Part shown: piece after piece, positions 28,521 to 38,846 of the stretch
How positions within the stretch are numbered: the stretch's first letter is position 1
Layout of the letters: the number at the start of each line of letters is the position of its first letter
Assembly: GCF_023078455.1 (NCBI RefSeq)
Contig: NZ_CP095740.1
Location: 4,018,001-4,082,000 of the forward strand
Source: Luteibacter aegosomatis
GTDB taxonomy: Bacteria; Pseudomonadota; Gammaproteobacteria; Xanthomonadales; Rhodanobacteraceae
Direction of reading: 5' to 3'
Length of the DNA stretch: 64,000 bases
Notes under the pieces: model-generated
Database searches by the model: none
Told to the model about the DNA's origin: nothing
Seen by the model: only the letters and a program-made list of their open reading frames with translations
Made by a program: the position numbers and the translations under genes

Positions 28521-29474
28521 TCACCGCGAGCCGCTCACTCCGGTCGAGCGCCTCCACTCCCCAGGCGTCATGCCCATCCACTGCGTGAACACGCGACGGA
28601 ACGCGGCCACCGAGCGGTAGCCGACCCTGTCGGCGACGACCTCCGTCGCGACGCCCGGACGGCGCAGTTCGTTGACGGCCAGGCTCATGCGGACGTCTTG
28701 GAGGAATTCGGCGGAGGAACGCCCCAGCCCATCCTGGAAACGCCGCATGAACGTCGCGCGCGACATGCTGCACAACCCGGCTAACTCGGGCAGGGTCCAT
28801 GCGCGGGCCGGATCGGCGAGCATCGCCGCGATCGCCGGTGCCAGCCGCGGATGACCGGCCAGGGCCAGCAATCCCGGTGGTGGCTCGTCCGATTCACCCG
28901 CCACGCGAAGCACCAGCGCGAACAACGCCGACGACAGCGCGTTGAGCATGGCGTAGCCGCCAAGGCGCTCGTCGGCGGATTCGTTGCGCATGAGGTTCAC
29001 GAGGCCCGCCAGGTGGTCCGCCGCCGGCGACGTGCCGTGCATGCCGGCGCGCACCACGAGCGTGGACGGCAAGTAGTGCCGCATCCACCGATCGTGCGGC
29101 GCGTCGGTGGCGAAGCGACCGCAAAGCATGTCGAAGCGTTCGCCCTGCCCGTCGTTTTCGCTGAGCACCAGCTCGTTGAGCAGATGGCGCTCGTGCGTCC
29201 TCGCGGGCGCGTCGCCACTCACGTCGCGCAGCACATGGGCGGAGCCGTGGGGAAACAGCACGATGTCGCCCGCCTGCAAGGGCGTGGTTTGCCGGGTCAC
29301 CGGATCGTCGAGCACGGCACGGCCGCGCAACAGCAGGTGATAGGGCATCTCGCCCGCTGAAGAGTCGGTGTAGGTGACGTTCCAGGGCGCGCCGTAGGCG
29401 CAGCGGATCTCCAGCCAGCCGCGTACCGAAACGACGGCGAGCAGGCGGCTCAGCCAGTCGACGTTTGACGCCAT
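28521..29474 (-). CDS. rclR: AraC-family regulator, RclR-like redox sensor
   Basis: A 317-residue regulator: N-terminal cupin (PYHLLLRGRAVLDD, LQAGDIVLFPHGSAH) and C-terminal double HTH (LAGLCSMSRATFMRRFQDGLG; VADRVGYRSVAAFRRVFTQW). The layout follows E. coli RclR, the sensor of reactive chlorine. The two RclR cysteines needed for sensing (C21, C89) have counterparts at C25 (EIRCAYG) and C118 (DMLCGRF) in similar local context. It is divergent from an AhpD-like gene and a DUF417 gene, the latter the RclC family. The likely role is redox activation of that operon. The gene symbol is by homology of architecture, not proven. Confidence 0.75.
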   Translation of the reverse strand: MASNVDWLSRLLAVVSVRGWLEIRCAYGAPWNVTYTDSSAGEMPYHLLLRGRAVLDDPVTRQTTPLQAGDIVLFPHGSAHVLRDVSGDAPARTHERHLLNELVLSENDGQGERFDMLCGRFATDAPHDRWMRHYLPSTLVVRAGMHGTSPAADHLAGLVNLMRNESADERLGGYAMLNALSSALFALVLRVAGESDEPPPGLLALAGHPRLAPAIAAMLADPARAWTLPELAGLCSMSRATFMRRFQDGLGRSSAEFLQDVRMSLAVNELRRPGVATEVVADRVGYRSVAAFRRVFTQWMGMTPGEWRRSTGVSGSR

Positions 29475-29584
29475 GGGCGATACCTCGTGATCCTTTTGAG
29501 CATCTTATTGAGAATTATGGGGCTCGTCGAGATCACCTCAGATCCGCAAACTGGCGTCATTCCCACCACGCAAGGAGTCACGCC

Positions 29585-30124
29585 ATGAACCGCATCGCCA
29601 TCCCCGCCGTCGATACCGCCACCGGCGCCACCGCCGAGGTCTATGCCAAGGTCCGCAAGGCCACCGGCGGCCAGGTTCCCAACCTCTTCGCCGCCCTGGG
29701 CCATCTCTCGCCCGGCGTGCTCTCCGCTTACCTGGACGCCGAAGGCGCCCTCGCCGCTGCCGGGCTCGGCCGCAAGGATCTGGAAACCATCAAGCTGGCG
29801 GTAAGCGCGCAGACCGGCTGCGAATACTGCGTGGCCGCGCACGACATGCTCGGCAAGCTGGCCGGCTTATCGGCCGACGACACCCGCGCCATCCGCACAC
29901 TCCAGCCCACCGGTGACGACAAGCGCGACAGCCTAGTCCGCTTCGTGATCGCCACGCTGCGCGAACGCGGCACTGTGCCGGCGGACACCCTCGCCGAGAT
30001 CCGCGCCGCGGGATACGGCGACAAACAGTTGGTCGCCATCGCGTTCGCCATCGCGCTCACCGTGTTTACCAACACGTTCAACCGCATCAACGACACCGAC
30101 GTCGATTTTCCGGCCGTGCAGTAA
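29585..30124 (+). CDS. Carboxymuconolactone decarboxylase/AhpD-like protein
   Basis: A 179-residue helical protein with the AhpD-type redox motif CEYCVAAH near residues 79-86, preceded by KLAVSAQTG. AhpD-like proteins use this CxxC plus His for alkylhydroperoxidase or thiol-disulphide work. The start ATG has AAGGAG 9 bases upstream. It is the first gene of an operon with the DUF417 gene (30 bases apart), divergent from the RclR-like regulator. The context suggests defence against reactive chlorine or other oxidants rather than aromatic degradation. Confidence 0.88.
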   Translation: MNRIAIPAVDTATGATAEVYAKVRKATGGQVPNLFAALGHLSPGVLSAYLDAEGALAAAGLGRKDLETIKLAVSAQTGCEYCVAAHDMLGKLAGLSADDTRAIRTLQPTGDDKRDSLVRFVIATLRERGTVPADTLAEIRAAGYGDKQLVAIAFAIALTVFTNTFNRINDTDVDFPAVQ

Positions 30125-30154
30125 CGCCCCCACCCGACCCCAAGGAATCCAGCC

Positions 30155-30649
30155 ATGAACGCCATCGCCAGCGCCCTCGCCCGCAGCCGTTTCCTCCGCA
30201 GCGACATCGACTACCACCTGCTGCGCGCGGCGATGGTGATCATCTTCGCGTGGTTCGGCTACGACAAATGGTTCACCGCCGAGATCGAAGGGCTGCTTCC
30301 GATCATCACGAACGGCCCGCTCATTTCCTGGACGATTCCGACGCTCGGCATCCGGGGAACGTCCATCTTCCTCGGCACCTCGGAATGGACCTACGGAACG
30401 CTGTTGCTGCTGGGCTTCTGGAACAAGAAGCTAGGTGTGATCGGTGCCTTGGGGTCGACGGCCACGTTCATCGCCACGCTGACGGTCATGCCGTTCGTTC
30501 CCGACGCGTGGCTGGGCGATGCCGGTGGTTTTCCGGCCATGACGATCAACACGGCCTTCCTGCTGAAAGATCTCGTGCTCCTGTCCGTCTCGCTTTACCT
30601 GCTCAAGCAGGATCTGGCCCGAGTGCTCCATGTGGAGCCCGCCCGCTGA
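30155..30649 (+). CDS. rclC: DUF417 inner-membrane protein, RclC-like
   Basis: A 164-residue membrane protein with four hydrophobic segments (about 24-42, 66-86, 94-114, 128-148). YHLLRAAMVIIFAWFGYDKWF at the N-terminus and a GGFPAMTINTAFLLKDLVLL segment near the end match DUF417 (YkgB/RclC), a component of the E. coli reactive-chlorine resistance operon with unknown biochemical role. The SD AAGGAA precedes the ATG. A terminator follows. RclA, the flavoprotein of the E. coli operon, is not in this cluster; the AhpD-like gene takes its place. Confidence 0.85.
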   Translation: MNAIASALARSRFLRSDIDYHLLRAAMVIIFAWFGYDKWFTAEIEGLLPIITNGPLISWTIPTLGIRGTSIFLGTSEWTYGTLLLLGFWNKKLGVIGALGSTATFIATLTVMPFVPDAWLGDAGGFPAMTINTAFLLKDLVLLSVSLYLLKQDLARVLHVEPAR

Positions 30650-30679
30650 GTTTCGCCATCGAAAAGGGCCCTGACAAGA

Positions 30680-30710
30680 AAAGGCCGCCCCCTGAGGCGG
30701 CCTCTTCGTG
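30680..30710 (+). terminator. Terminator after the DUF417 gene
   Basis: Stem AGGCCGCC/GGCGGCCT with loop CCCTGA, preceded by AAGAAA and followed by CTTCGTG. A moderate T content makes it a fair terminator. Confidence 0.65.
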
Positions 30711-33148
<2,438 letters not shown>

Positions 33149-33155
33149 TCGATCG

Positions 33156-33186
33156 CTCCCTTCGGCGGCCGCCGAAGGGAGTTTTT
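33156..33186 (+). terminator. Rho-independent terminator after katG
   Basis: An 11-bp perfect stem CTCCCTTCGGC/GCCGAAGGGAG, loop GGCC, then TTTTT. It begins 7 bases after the stop codon. Confidence 0.92.
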
Positions 33187-33213
33187 CGATGTCACGATAT
33201 CGCCCGACCGCAC

Positions 33214-34176
33214 CTACGGCTTTTTGCGCACGCCGCTTTCGACCCACGCCACGATGTGACGCAACGCATCCCCATAAAACGTCCGGTACATCTCGGCAGT
33301 GACGTAGCCGATGTGCGGCGTGGCAAGCAGGTTATCGAGCGACCGGAAGGGATCGTCGAGAGGCAGCGGTTCGGTATCGAAGACGTCGATGGCGGCGCCC
33401 GCGATGCGACGCTGCCGAAGCGCGGCAAGCAATGCCCCGTTATCGACGATCGGCCCGCGCGACGTATTCACCAGGCGACTCGTCGGCCTCATCAGGGCTA
33501 GTTCCGGCGCGCCCACCAGACCCTGCGTGCGATCACTCAGGCGCACGTGGATCGACAGGATGTCCGATTCGCCGAACAGCGTGTCCTTGTCGACGAGCCG
33601 TACGCCCTTCTCCGCCGCGCGCTCGGCGGTGAGGTTCTGGCTCCAGGCGATCACGTTCATGCGGAACGCCTGCGCGATGACGCCCACCGCCGAACCGATA
33701 TGGCCCAGGCCCAGCAGACCGAGCGTCTTGCCCGCCAGTTCCGTGCCCAGGCCCACCTGCCAGCCGCCATCGCGCAACGAACGGTTTTCGATGGCGAGGT
33801 TGCGCACCATTGCCAGGATCAGCGCCCAGGTCAGCTCGATGGTCGGCGTGGACGAATAGTCGGTGTGCGTGACCTCGATGCCGCGTTCGGCGGCGGCGGC
33901 CGTATCGATGGACGCGTTGGCCCGTCCCGTCGATGCGATGAGTTTCAGGTTCGGCAGGCGGTCGATCACGTCTCGCGTGAGCGGCGTGCGCTCGCGCATG
34001 ACGCACACCACGTCGAAGGGCCGCAGACGCTCGACGACGTCGTCGACACGGGCGAGGTGATCGTCGAATGCCACCACCTCCGCTCGTCCGTCGAGGATGG
34101 ACCAGTCCGCCATGCGCAGGGCGACGCCCTGGTAATCGTCGAGAATGGCGACCTTGGGACGCGTTGGACCGGGCAT
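33214..34176 (-). CDS. D-2-hydroxyacid dehydrogenase family protein
   Basis: A 320-residue NAD(P)-dependent oxidoreductase. Rossmann motif GLLGLGHIGSAVG near residues 152-164; catalytic Arg in NTSRGPIVD, Glu in FDTEPL and His in TPHIGY, so all three catalytic residues of the family (Arg-Glu-His) are present. The N-terminal catalytic domain starts KVAILDDYQGVALRMADW, typical of a branch near phosphoglycerate dehydrogenase without the ACT domain. Substrate unknown. It is divergent from katB, sharing the 190-base intergenic region that holds an OxyR-like site and an ATGATCGATCAT palindrome (about 34194-34205). Confidence 0.9.
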   Translation of the reverse strand: MPGPTRPKVAILDDYQGVALRMADWSILDGRAEVVAFDDHLARVDDVVERLRPFDVVCVMRERTPLTRDVIDRLPNLKLIASTGRANASIDTAAAAERGIEVTHTDYSSTPTIELTWALILAMVRNLAIENRSLRDGGWQVGLGTELAGKTLGLLGLGHIGSAVGVIAQAFRMNVIAWSQNLTAERAAEKGVRLVDKDTLFGESDILSIHVRLSDRTQGLVGAPELALMRPTSRLVNTSRGPIVDNGALLAALRQRRIAGAAIDVFDTEPLPLDDPFRSLDNLLATPHIGYVTAEMYRTFYGDALRHIVAWVESGVRKKP

Positions 34177-34259
34177 GCACTGGCTCCGTCGAGGAATGAT
34201 CGATCATATCGCGTATCGCCGCGAACGATGCCGCACGTGCATAGCGTGATGCTCGACAC

Positions 34260-34296
34260 ATTCGCCCGATCTATCGCCTCGATAGCAACGAACGAT
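34260..34296 (+). promoter_or_regulatory. OxyR-type site upstream of katB
   Basis: Quarter-sites at 11-base steps: ATTC (34260), CTAT (34271), ATAG (34282), CGAT (34293). The central CTAT-N7-ATAG is exact. Weaker outer matches than the katG site. A GATTGGATCAATC palindrome follows. Confidence 0.45.
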
Positions 34297-34367
34297 TGGA
34301 TCAATCTCATCATGCCACGCATGATCGCCGACGGCACCAGCGAGGTGCGGCAGGCAGGATCAACCCC

Positions 34368-35897
34368 TTGAAGAAGCTATCCATCGGAACGCTGGCGTTC
34401 GCGCTGGCATGTACGCTCGTCGGCGCGGCCCACGCGCAGCAAACCCATCTGACCACCGACGGCGGTGCACCGGTGGGCGACAACCAGAATTCGCAGACCG
34501 CCGGCCCGGCGGGCCCCGTGCTGCTGCAGGACTCGCACCTGATCGAGAAACTGCAACGCTTCGACCGCGAGCGCATTCCCGAGCGCGTGGTGCATGCGCG
34601 CGGCACCGGCGCCTTCGGCAGCTTCATGCCCAGCGTGGATATCTCCGACCTCACCCGCGCGAAGGTGTTCACCCCGGGCATCACCACGCCGGTGTTCGTG
34701 CGCTTCTCCACGGTGATGGGTTATCGCGGTTCGCCCGAGCAGGCCCGCGACCCGCGCGGCTTCGCCATCAAGTTCTACACGCAGGAAGGCAACTGGGACA
34801 TGGTCGGCATCAACTGGCCGATCTTCTTCATCCGCGACGCGATCAAATTCCCCGACTTCGTGCACGCGAACAAGCCCAGCGCGGTCACCGGCGTGCAGGA
34901 TCCGGAACTGGCCTTCGACTTCTTTGCGCACACGCCCGAAGCCACCAACATGCTCACCCACCTCTACACGGTGGAAGGCATGCCGGACTCCTACCGCCAC
35001 ATGGACGGCTTCGCCGTGCATGCCTTCAAGTTCGTCAACGCGAAGGGCGAGGTGCACTACGTCAAGTTCCACTGGAAGAGCCAGCAGGGCATCCACGGCT
35101 TCAAGCCGGCCGAGATCGGACCGTCCATCGGCAAGGACTGGAACCTGATGACCAACGATCTCTATGGCGCCATCCGCAAGGGCGACGATCCGAAATGGGA
35201 TCTCTACGTGCAGGTGCTGACGCCCGATGAGCTGACGAAGTTCGATTTCGACGGCCTGGACGACACCAAGGTCTGGACCGGCGTACCTGAGCGCAAGATC
35301 GGCACCATGACGCTGGATCGCGTGCCCGACAACTACTTCGAAAGCACCGAGGAATCCGCCTTCGCGCCATCACGCCTCGTGCCGGGCATCGAGCCGTCGG
35401 AAGACCGCATGCTCCAGGGCCGCCTCTTCGCCTACGCCGACACGCAGATGTACCGGCTCGGCGCGAACTACAACAGCCTGCCCATCAACCGCCCCGCGGT
35501 GCCCGTCCGCAACGAGGACCAGGACGGCGCGATGAACGCGAGCGGACGCAAGGGCGAGACCAACTACGAGCCGTCGGGCATCGCCGAAGTGTCGGAAGAT
35601 CCGTCGGCCAAGGGCGTCCGCACGCCTCTGGCCGGCACCACGCAGCAGCAGAAGACCAGCAAGCCGCGCGATTTCTTCCAGGCGGGCGAGTATTACCGCA
35701 GCCTCTCGGCGCAGGACCGGACGTTCCTGGTCACGGCGCTGGGCGACGATCTCGCGAAGGTGCGCACGCAGGACAACCTCTACCGCATGCTGTCGTATTT
35801 CTACCGCGCGGACCACGAGTACGGCGAGCGTCTGGCGAAGGCGGTGCACGCGGACCTCGCCAAGGTGAAGACCTTGTCCGACACGCTTCAGGACTGA
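34368..35897 (+). CDS. katB: Periplasmic monofunctional catalase
   Basis: A 509-residue haem catalase. Translation is placed at the TTG at 34368 because it directly gives a signal peptide (KKLSIGTLAFALACTLVGAAHA), and no in-frame ATG gives a sensible N-terminus. The active-site histidine is in IPERVVHARGTGAFG, the essential Asn in VGINWPIFFIRDAIKFPDF, and the haem-ligand tyrosine in RLFAYADTQ near residue 350. The mature protein begins about QQTHLTTDGGAPVGDNQNS. An ankyrin protein follows, as with KatB-AnkB of Pseudomonas aeruginosa, where AnkB supports catalase activity. An OxyR-like site lies upstream. Confidence 0.92.
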   Translation: MKKLSIGTLAFALACTLVGAAHAQQTHLTTDGGAPVGDNQNSQTAGPAGPVLLQDSHLIEKLQRFDRERIPERVVHARGTGAFGSFMPSVDISDLTRAKVFTPGITTPVFVRFSTVMGYRGSPEQARDPRGFAIKFYTQEGNWDMVGINWPIFFIRDAIKFPDFVHANKPSAVTGVQDPELAFDFFAHTPEATNMLTHLYTVEGMPDSYRHMDGFAVHAFKFVNAKGEVHYVKFHWKSQQGIHGFKPAEIGPSIGKDWNLMTNDLYGAIRKGDDPKWDLYVQVLTPDELTKFDFDGLDDTKVWTGVPERKIGTMTLDRVPDNYFESTEESAFAPSRLVPGIEPSEDRMLQGRLFAYADTQMYRLGANYNSLPINRPAVPVRNEDQDGAMNASGRKGETNYEPSGIAEVSEDPSAKGVRTPLAGTTQQQKTSKPRDFFQAGEYYRSLSAQDRTFLVTALGDDLAKVRTQDNLYRMLSYFYRADHEYGERLAKAVHADLAKVKTLSDTLQD

Positions 35898-35906
35898 AGG
35901 AGCCAC

Positions 35907-35931
35907 GGCACCCGGCGCCACGCCGGGTGCC
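35907..35931 (+). other. Hairpin between katB and ankB
   Basis: A perfect 10-bp stem GGCACCCGGC/GCCGGGTGCC with a 5-base loop and no T run, filling the 40-base gap. It may set the katB:ankB ratio by protecting or partly ending the message. Confidence 0.55.
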
Positions 35932-35937
35932 GACACC

Positions 35938-36624
35938 ATGACGATGCTCCGCTTCCTTCGATCCCCTCGGTGCTGGCTGCCCACGCTCGTCGTGCTGGTG
36001 GCCGCGGGCACATGGTTCATGTCGCCGCGCCTTCGCCTCGCCGTGCGCGGCGTGGAGCCGTCGGCCATCGCCGCCACCCAGCGTGTCGACGCGCACCGCT
36101 ACGACGATGCCTGGTTCGACGCGGCACGCGTGGGGCGCATCGACATCCTCGACGCGCTGCTGGACGCGGGATATCCCATCGACGCCAAGACGCCTGCCGG
36201 CTACACGGCGACGATCCTGGCCGCCTACGACGACCAGCCCGCCGCGCTCGATCATCTCCTGGCGCGCGGCGCGAATGCATGCCTCGGCGACCGTAACGGC
36301 AACACCGCGCTCATGGGCGCCCTGTACAAGGGCCAGATGGACATCGCGGCGCGGCTGCTTTCCACTCACTGCCCCGTCGACCAGGCCAACAACGCGGGCG
36401 AGACCGCGCTTTCGTTCGCCGTGATGTTCGGCAGGCTGCAGATGCTCCAGCCGCTGCTGCAGCGAGGCGCCGATCCGTCGCATCGCGACCGCCAGGGGGA
36501 TACGCCTTACCGCGTGGCCGAAAAGCAGGGCAACGATGTCGCCATGCAGGCCCTGCACCGGATCGTCGAGGGCCGCTCCCTGCCCGCGCGCCCCCACCGA
36601 AGCGGGATCGCCGACCTACCTTGA
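35938..36624 (+). CDS. ankB: Ankyrin-repeat protein partner of catalase
   Basis: A 228-residue protein with an N-terminal hydrophobic segment (about residues 11-28, WLPTLVVLVAAGTWFM) acting as a membrane anchor or uncleaved signal, so the rest is periplasmic. About four ankyrin repeats follow: AARVGRIDILDALLDAGYPI, TPAGYTATILAAYDDQPAAL, DRNGNTALMGALYKGQMDIA, and AGETALSFAVMFGRLQMLQP. Forty bases after katB on the same strand. In P. aeruginosa AnkB is needed for full KatB activity and peroxide resistance. The 3' end overlaps the convergent TetR gene by 9 bases. A second ATG two codons in is an alternative start. Confidence 0.85.
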   Translation: MTMLRFLRSPRCWLPTLVVLVAAGTWFMSPRLRLAVRGVEPSAIAATQRVDAHRYDDAWFDAARVGRIDILDALLDAGYPIDAKTPAGYTATILAAYDDQPAALDHLLARGANACLGDRNGNTALMGALYKGQMDIAARLLSTHCPVDQANNAGETALSFAVMFGRLQMLQPLLQRGADPSHRDRQGDTPYRVAEKQGNDVAMQALHRIVEGRSLPARPHRSGIADLP

Positions 36625-37200
36625 GGGCGCGGGCACCTGCAGGAGCTTCCTCAGCCCGTTCTCCACGATGTCCGCGAACACCTTCGGATCGCCGTAGGCG
36701 CGCGCGGCCAGCATGGCGCCGTAGACCATCGACATGAACGACTCGGCTTCGAGCCGGGCGGAGGCCTGCAGCTCGAACAGCCCGAGCTGCGCGCCCTTGG
36801 TCAGCACGGTTTCGAGCCAGTGCGACAGATCGCGAAAATGCGCGCGGACATGCGTCGCGAGATCGTCGGGCAAGGTGGGCAGTTCCGCCGCGAGCATGCC
36901 CGCCACGCAGAACGGGGCGGACGCGTCGGCGATGCACTTTTCCCAATAGCCCGTGTACATCCGCAACTGCTCTTCCGGATTGAAGCTGCCCTCGGCGAGG
37001 AAGTTGATCTGCTGGACGATGATCGCCCGCGACTCCTCCACCACCGCGCTGGCCAGGTCGGACTTCGACGGAAAGTGGTGGTGGATGCTCGCCTTGCGCA
37101 CGTTCACCTCTTCGGCGACGTCGGCATAGCTGAAACCGTTGTAGCCACGCGTCTGGATGAAACGGCGGGCCGAATCGATGAGTCGCTGCTGAGTAGTCAT
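36616..37200 (-). CDS. TetR-family transcriptional repressor
   Basis: A 194-residue regulator. The N-terminal HTH covers residues 5-50 (ARRFIQTRGYNGFSYADVAE, then RKASIHHHFPSKSDLASAVV), and an all-helical ligand domain follows. It is divergent from a membrane-protein gene. The gap holds a CTACC-N8-GGTAG site next to the regulator start and an ACCTACTAGTAGGT palindrome within the divergent promoter. The effector is unknown. Confidence 0.9.
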   Translation of the reverse strand: MTTQQRLIDSARRFIQTRGYNGFSYADVAEEVNVRKASIHHHFPSKSDLASAVVEESRAIIVQQINFLAEGSFNPEEQLRMYTGYWEKCIADASAPFCVAGMLAAELPTLPDDLATHVRAHFRDLSHWLETVLTKGAQLGLFELQASARLEAESFMSMVYGAMLAARAYGDPKVFADIVENGLRKLLQVPAPSR

Positions 37201-37209
37201 GCCGCTAGT

Positions 37210-37227
37210 CTACCATCTGGAAGGTAG
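37210..37227. promoter_or_regulatory. TetR operator near the repressor's own start
   Basis: Inverted repeat CTACC, ATCTGGAA, GGTAG. It lies 10 bases upstream of the repressor ATG and shares the CTACC/GGTAG arms with the second site at 37275-37288. Confidence 0.6.
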
Positions 37228-37260
37228 ATTTCAGTCGTCTACCCCCACGAGAAAAAGTAG

Positions 37261-37289
37261 TTGACTAATGACCTACCTACTAGTAGGTT
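37261..37289 (+). promoter_or_regulatory. Promoter with embedded TetR operator
   Basis: TTGACT (37261-37266), a 17-base spacer and TAGGTT (37284-37289) form a plausible promoter. The 14-bp perfect palindrome ACCTACTAGTAGGT (37275-37288) covers the spacer and -10, so repressor binding would block polymerase. Confidence 0.65.
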
Positions 37290-37318
37290 TGTGCCACCTT
37301 CGATTCGGATTCCCCCTC

Positions 37319-37873
37319 ATGAACAGCTCCCTCGAGAACCGCCTGGCCCTGCGCCAGTTCTATTTCCTCCGCGCAGGCGCGGCTTTCGCCTGGGTCGTCC
37401 TGGTGGCGCTCCTGGCGGCCAAGTCCCCGCTCGCGGCGGGCGTGCTGCTCTTCATCTATCCGGCGTGGGACGCCTTGGCGAACATCATCGACGCGCGGCG
37501 GAACGGCGGCCTCGCGGTGAATCCCGGCCAGCGCCTCAACGCCATCGTCAGCACCCTGACCGCCATCTGCGTGACCGTGGCTTTCGTCCAGAAAGGCAAC
37601 GCGGGCGGACTGGCCGTGTTCGGTGCCTGGGCCCTGCTCGCGGGCCTCTTCCAGCTCGCCGTGGGCATCCGTCGCCGCAAGCTGGGCGGACAGGCCTTCA
37701 TGATCATCAGCGGCGCGCAGTCCGCGCTGGCCGGCGTGATCTTCATCGCGCGGTCCCTCGGCGACACCGTGCCGGGCGTGGTCGAGCTCGCACCGTATGC
37801 GGCCTTCGGCGGGTTCTACTTCCTGGCTTCGGCGCTGTGGCTGACCTTCCGCAAAGTACCGGCCGTGTCATGA
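37319..37873 (+). CDS. Integral membrane protein controlled by the adjacent TetR
   Basis: A 184-residue protein with about six membrane helices (AAFAWVVLVALLAA, AAGVLLFIYPAWDALANI, AIVSTLTAICVTVAFV, AVFGAWALLAGLFQLAVG, FMIISGAQSALAGVIFIA, AAFGGFYFLASALWLTF). The repeat-like layout and IYPAWDALANIIDARR, GAWALLAGLFQLAVGIRRRK resemble DUF308/HdeD-type proteins of unknown function. The start ATG at 37319 follows the operator-promoter by about 25 bases; a longer frame from 37268 would overlap the promoter. Likely the repressed target gene. Confidence 0.75.
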   Translation: MNSSLENRLALRQFYFLRAGAAFAWVVLVALLAAKSPLAAGVLLFIYPAWDALANIIDARRNGGLAVNPGQRLNAIVSTLTAICVTVAFVQKGNAGGLAVFGAWALLAGLFQLAVGIRRRKLGGQAFMIISGAQSALAGVIFIARSLGDTVPGVVELAPYAAFGGFYFLASALWLTFRKVPAVS

Positions 37874-37942
37874 GTCGCATGGACGCTCCCGACATCGCGT
37901 GCTATCCGTCGTCACTTCCACGACCCTGGCGATCTGTCCCTC

Positions 37943-38797
37943 ATGCGTAAGCCGTTCCCCGCAGGCGACATCGTCTGGTTCATCGTCTGGCTGATCGCTT
38001 TCAGCGCGCCGGTCTCCGCGTTCATCGTGCACCTGGGCACCCAACCGCCGATGATGTCGCGGATGCTGATGTGGTGCCCCGGCGCTGCAGCGCTGGCGAC
38101 CTGCATCACCCGCAAGCGGGACGTGCGATCGCTCGGCTGGACGTGGCCCCGGCTCCGCTACCTCGGCTGGGGCTACATCATCCCTTTCCTCTACGCGATT
38201 CCGGTTTACGCGATCGCGTGGATGCTGATACCGGATGCGTTCCAGTGGAGTACCTACGCCGGGAAGCTGGCGCACGACTTCCAGGTGGCCAATCACGCGA
38301 ACGCGTTCGCCGCGTTCTTCGGCATCCCGACCACCATGATCTTCATCGTCATCAGTGGCATGGCCTGGGCCCTCGGCGAGGAAATCGGCTGGCGTGGATT
38401 CCTGGTGCCACGTCTGTACGAACGCCTCGGCTTCACGGGCACGAGTCTCGCCAGCGGCGCGCTGTGGTCCGTATGGCATTACCCGAGCCTTCTCGGTGCC
38501 GACTACAACGCGGGGACGACGCCGGCCTACGCGGTCGCGTGCTTCACCGTCATGGCGATCGGCATGTCGTTCGTCATGACCTGGCTGCGCATGGCTTCGG
38601 GAAGCCTCTGGCCGTGCGTCGTCCTGCACGCCAGCCATAACACCATCGTGCAGGCCGTGCTCGATCCGATGACCGCCACGGACGGACGGGCGCCCTACGT
38701 CACCACCGAGTTCGGTGCCGGCATGGCCATCGTCTTGACGATGGTGGCGGTCTCGCTCGCGCTCCGCCAACGAGGGCGACCGATCCCGGCGTCGTGA
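37943..38797 (+). CDS. CPBP-family intramembrane glutamic endopeptidase
   Basis: A 284-residue membrane protein with about eight helices. The CPBP (Abi) signature is complete: GEEIGWRGFLVPRL near residues 146-159 (EExxxR), the SVWHYPSLLG motif (FxxxH type) near 180, and VVLHASHN near 234 (HxxxN/D type). These residues form the active site of Rce1-type proteases. Bacterial members process or protect against peptides, and some lie beside bacteriocin genes; none is visible here. It follows the TetR-controlled gene by 70 bases on the same strand and might share its message. Confidence 0.88.
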   Translation: MRKPFPAGDIVWFIVWLIAFSAPVSAFIVHLGTQPPMMSRMLMWCPGAAALATCITRKRDVRSLGWTWPRLRYLGWGYIIPFLYAIPVYAIAWMLIPDAFQWSTYAGKLAHDFQVANHANAFAAFFGIPTTMIFIVISGMAWALGEEIGWRGFLVPRLYERLGFTGTSLASGALWSVWHYPSLLGADYNAGTTPAYAVACFTVMAIGMSFVMTWLRMASGSLWPCVVLHASHNTIVQAVLDPMTATDGRAPYVTTEFGAGMAIVLTMVAVSLALRQRGRPIPAS

Positions 38798-38846
38798 TCG
38801 CGACACGGCGCATGCGTTCGCACGGCCTTCCGGCTAGCATGCCCGG

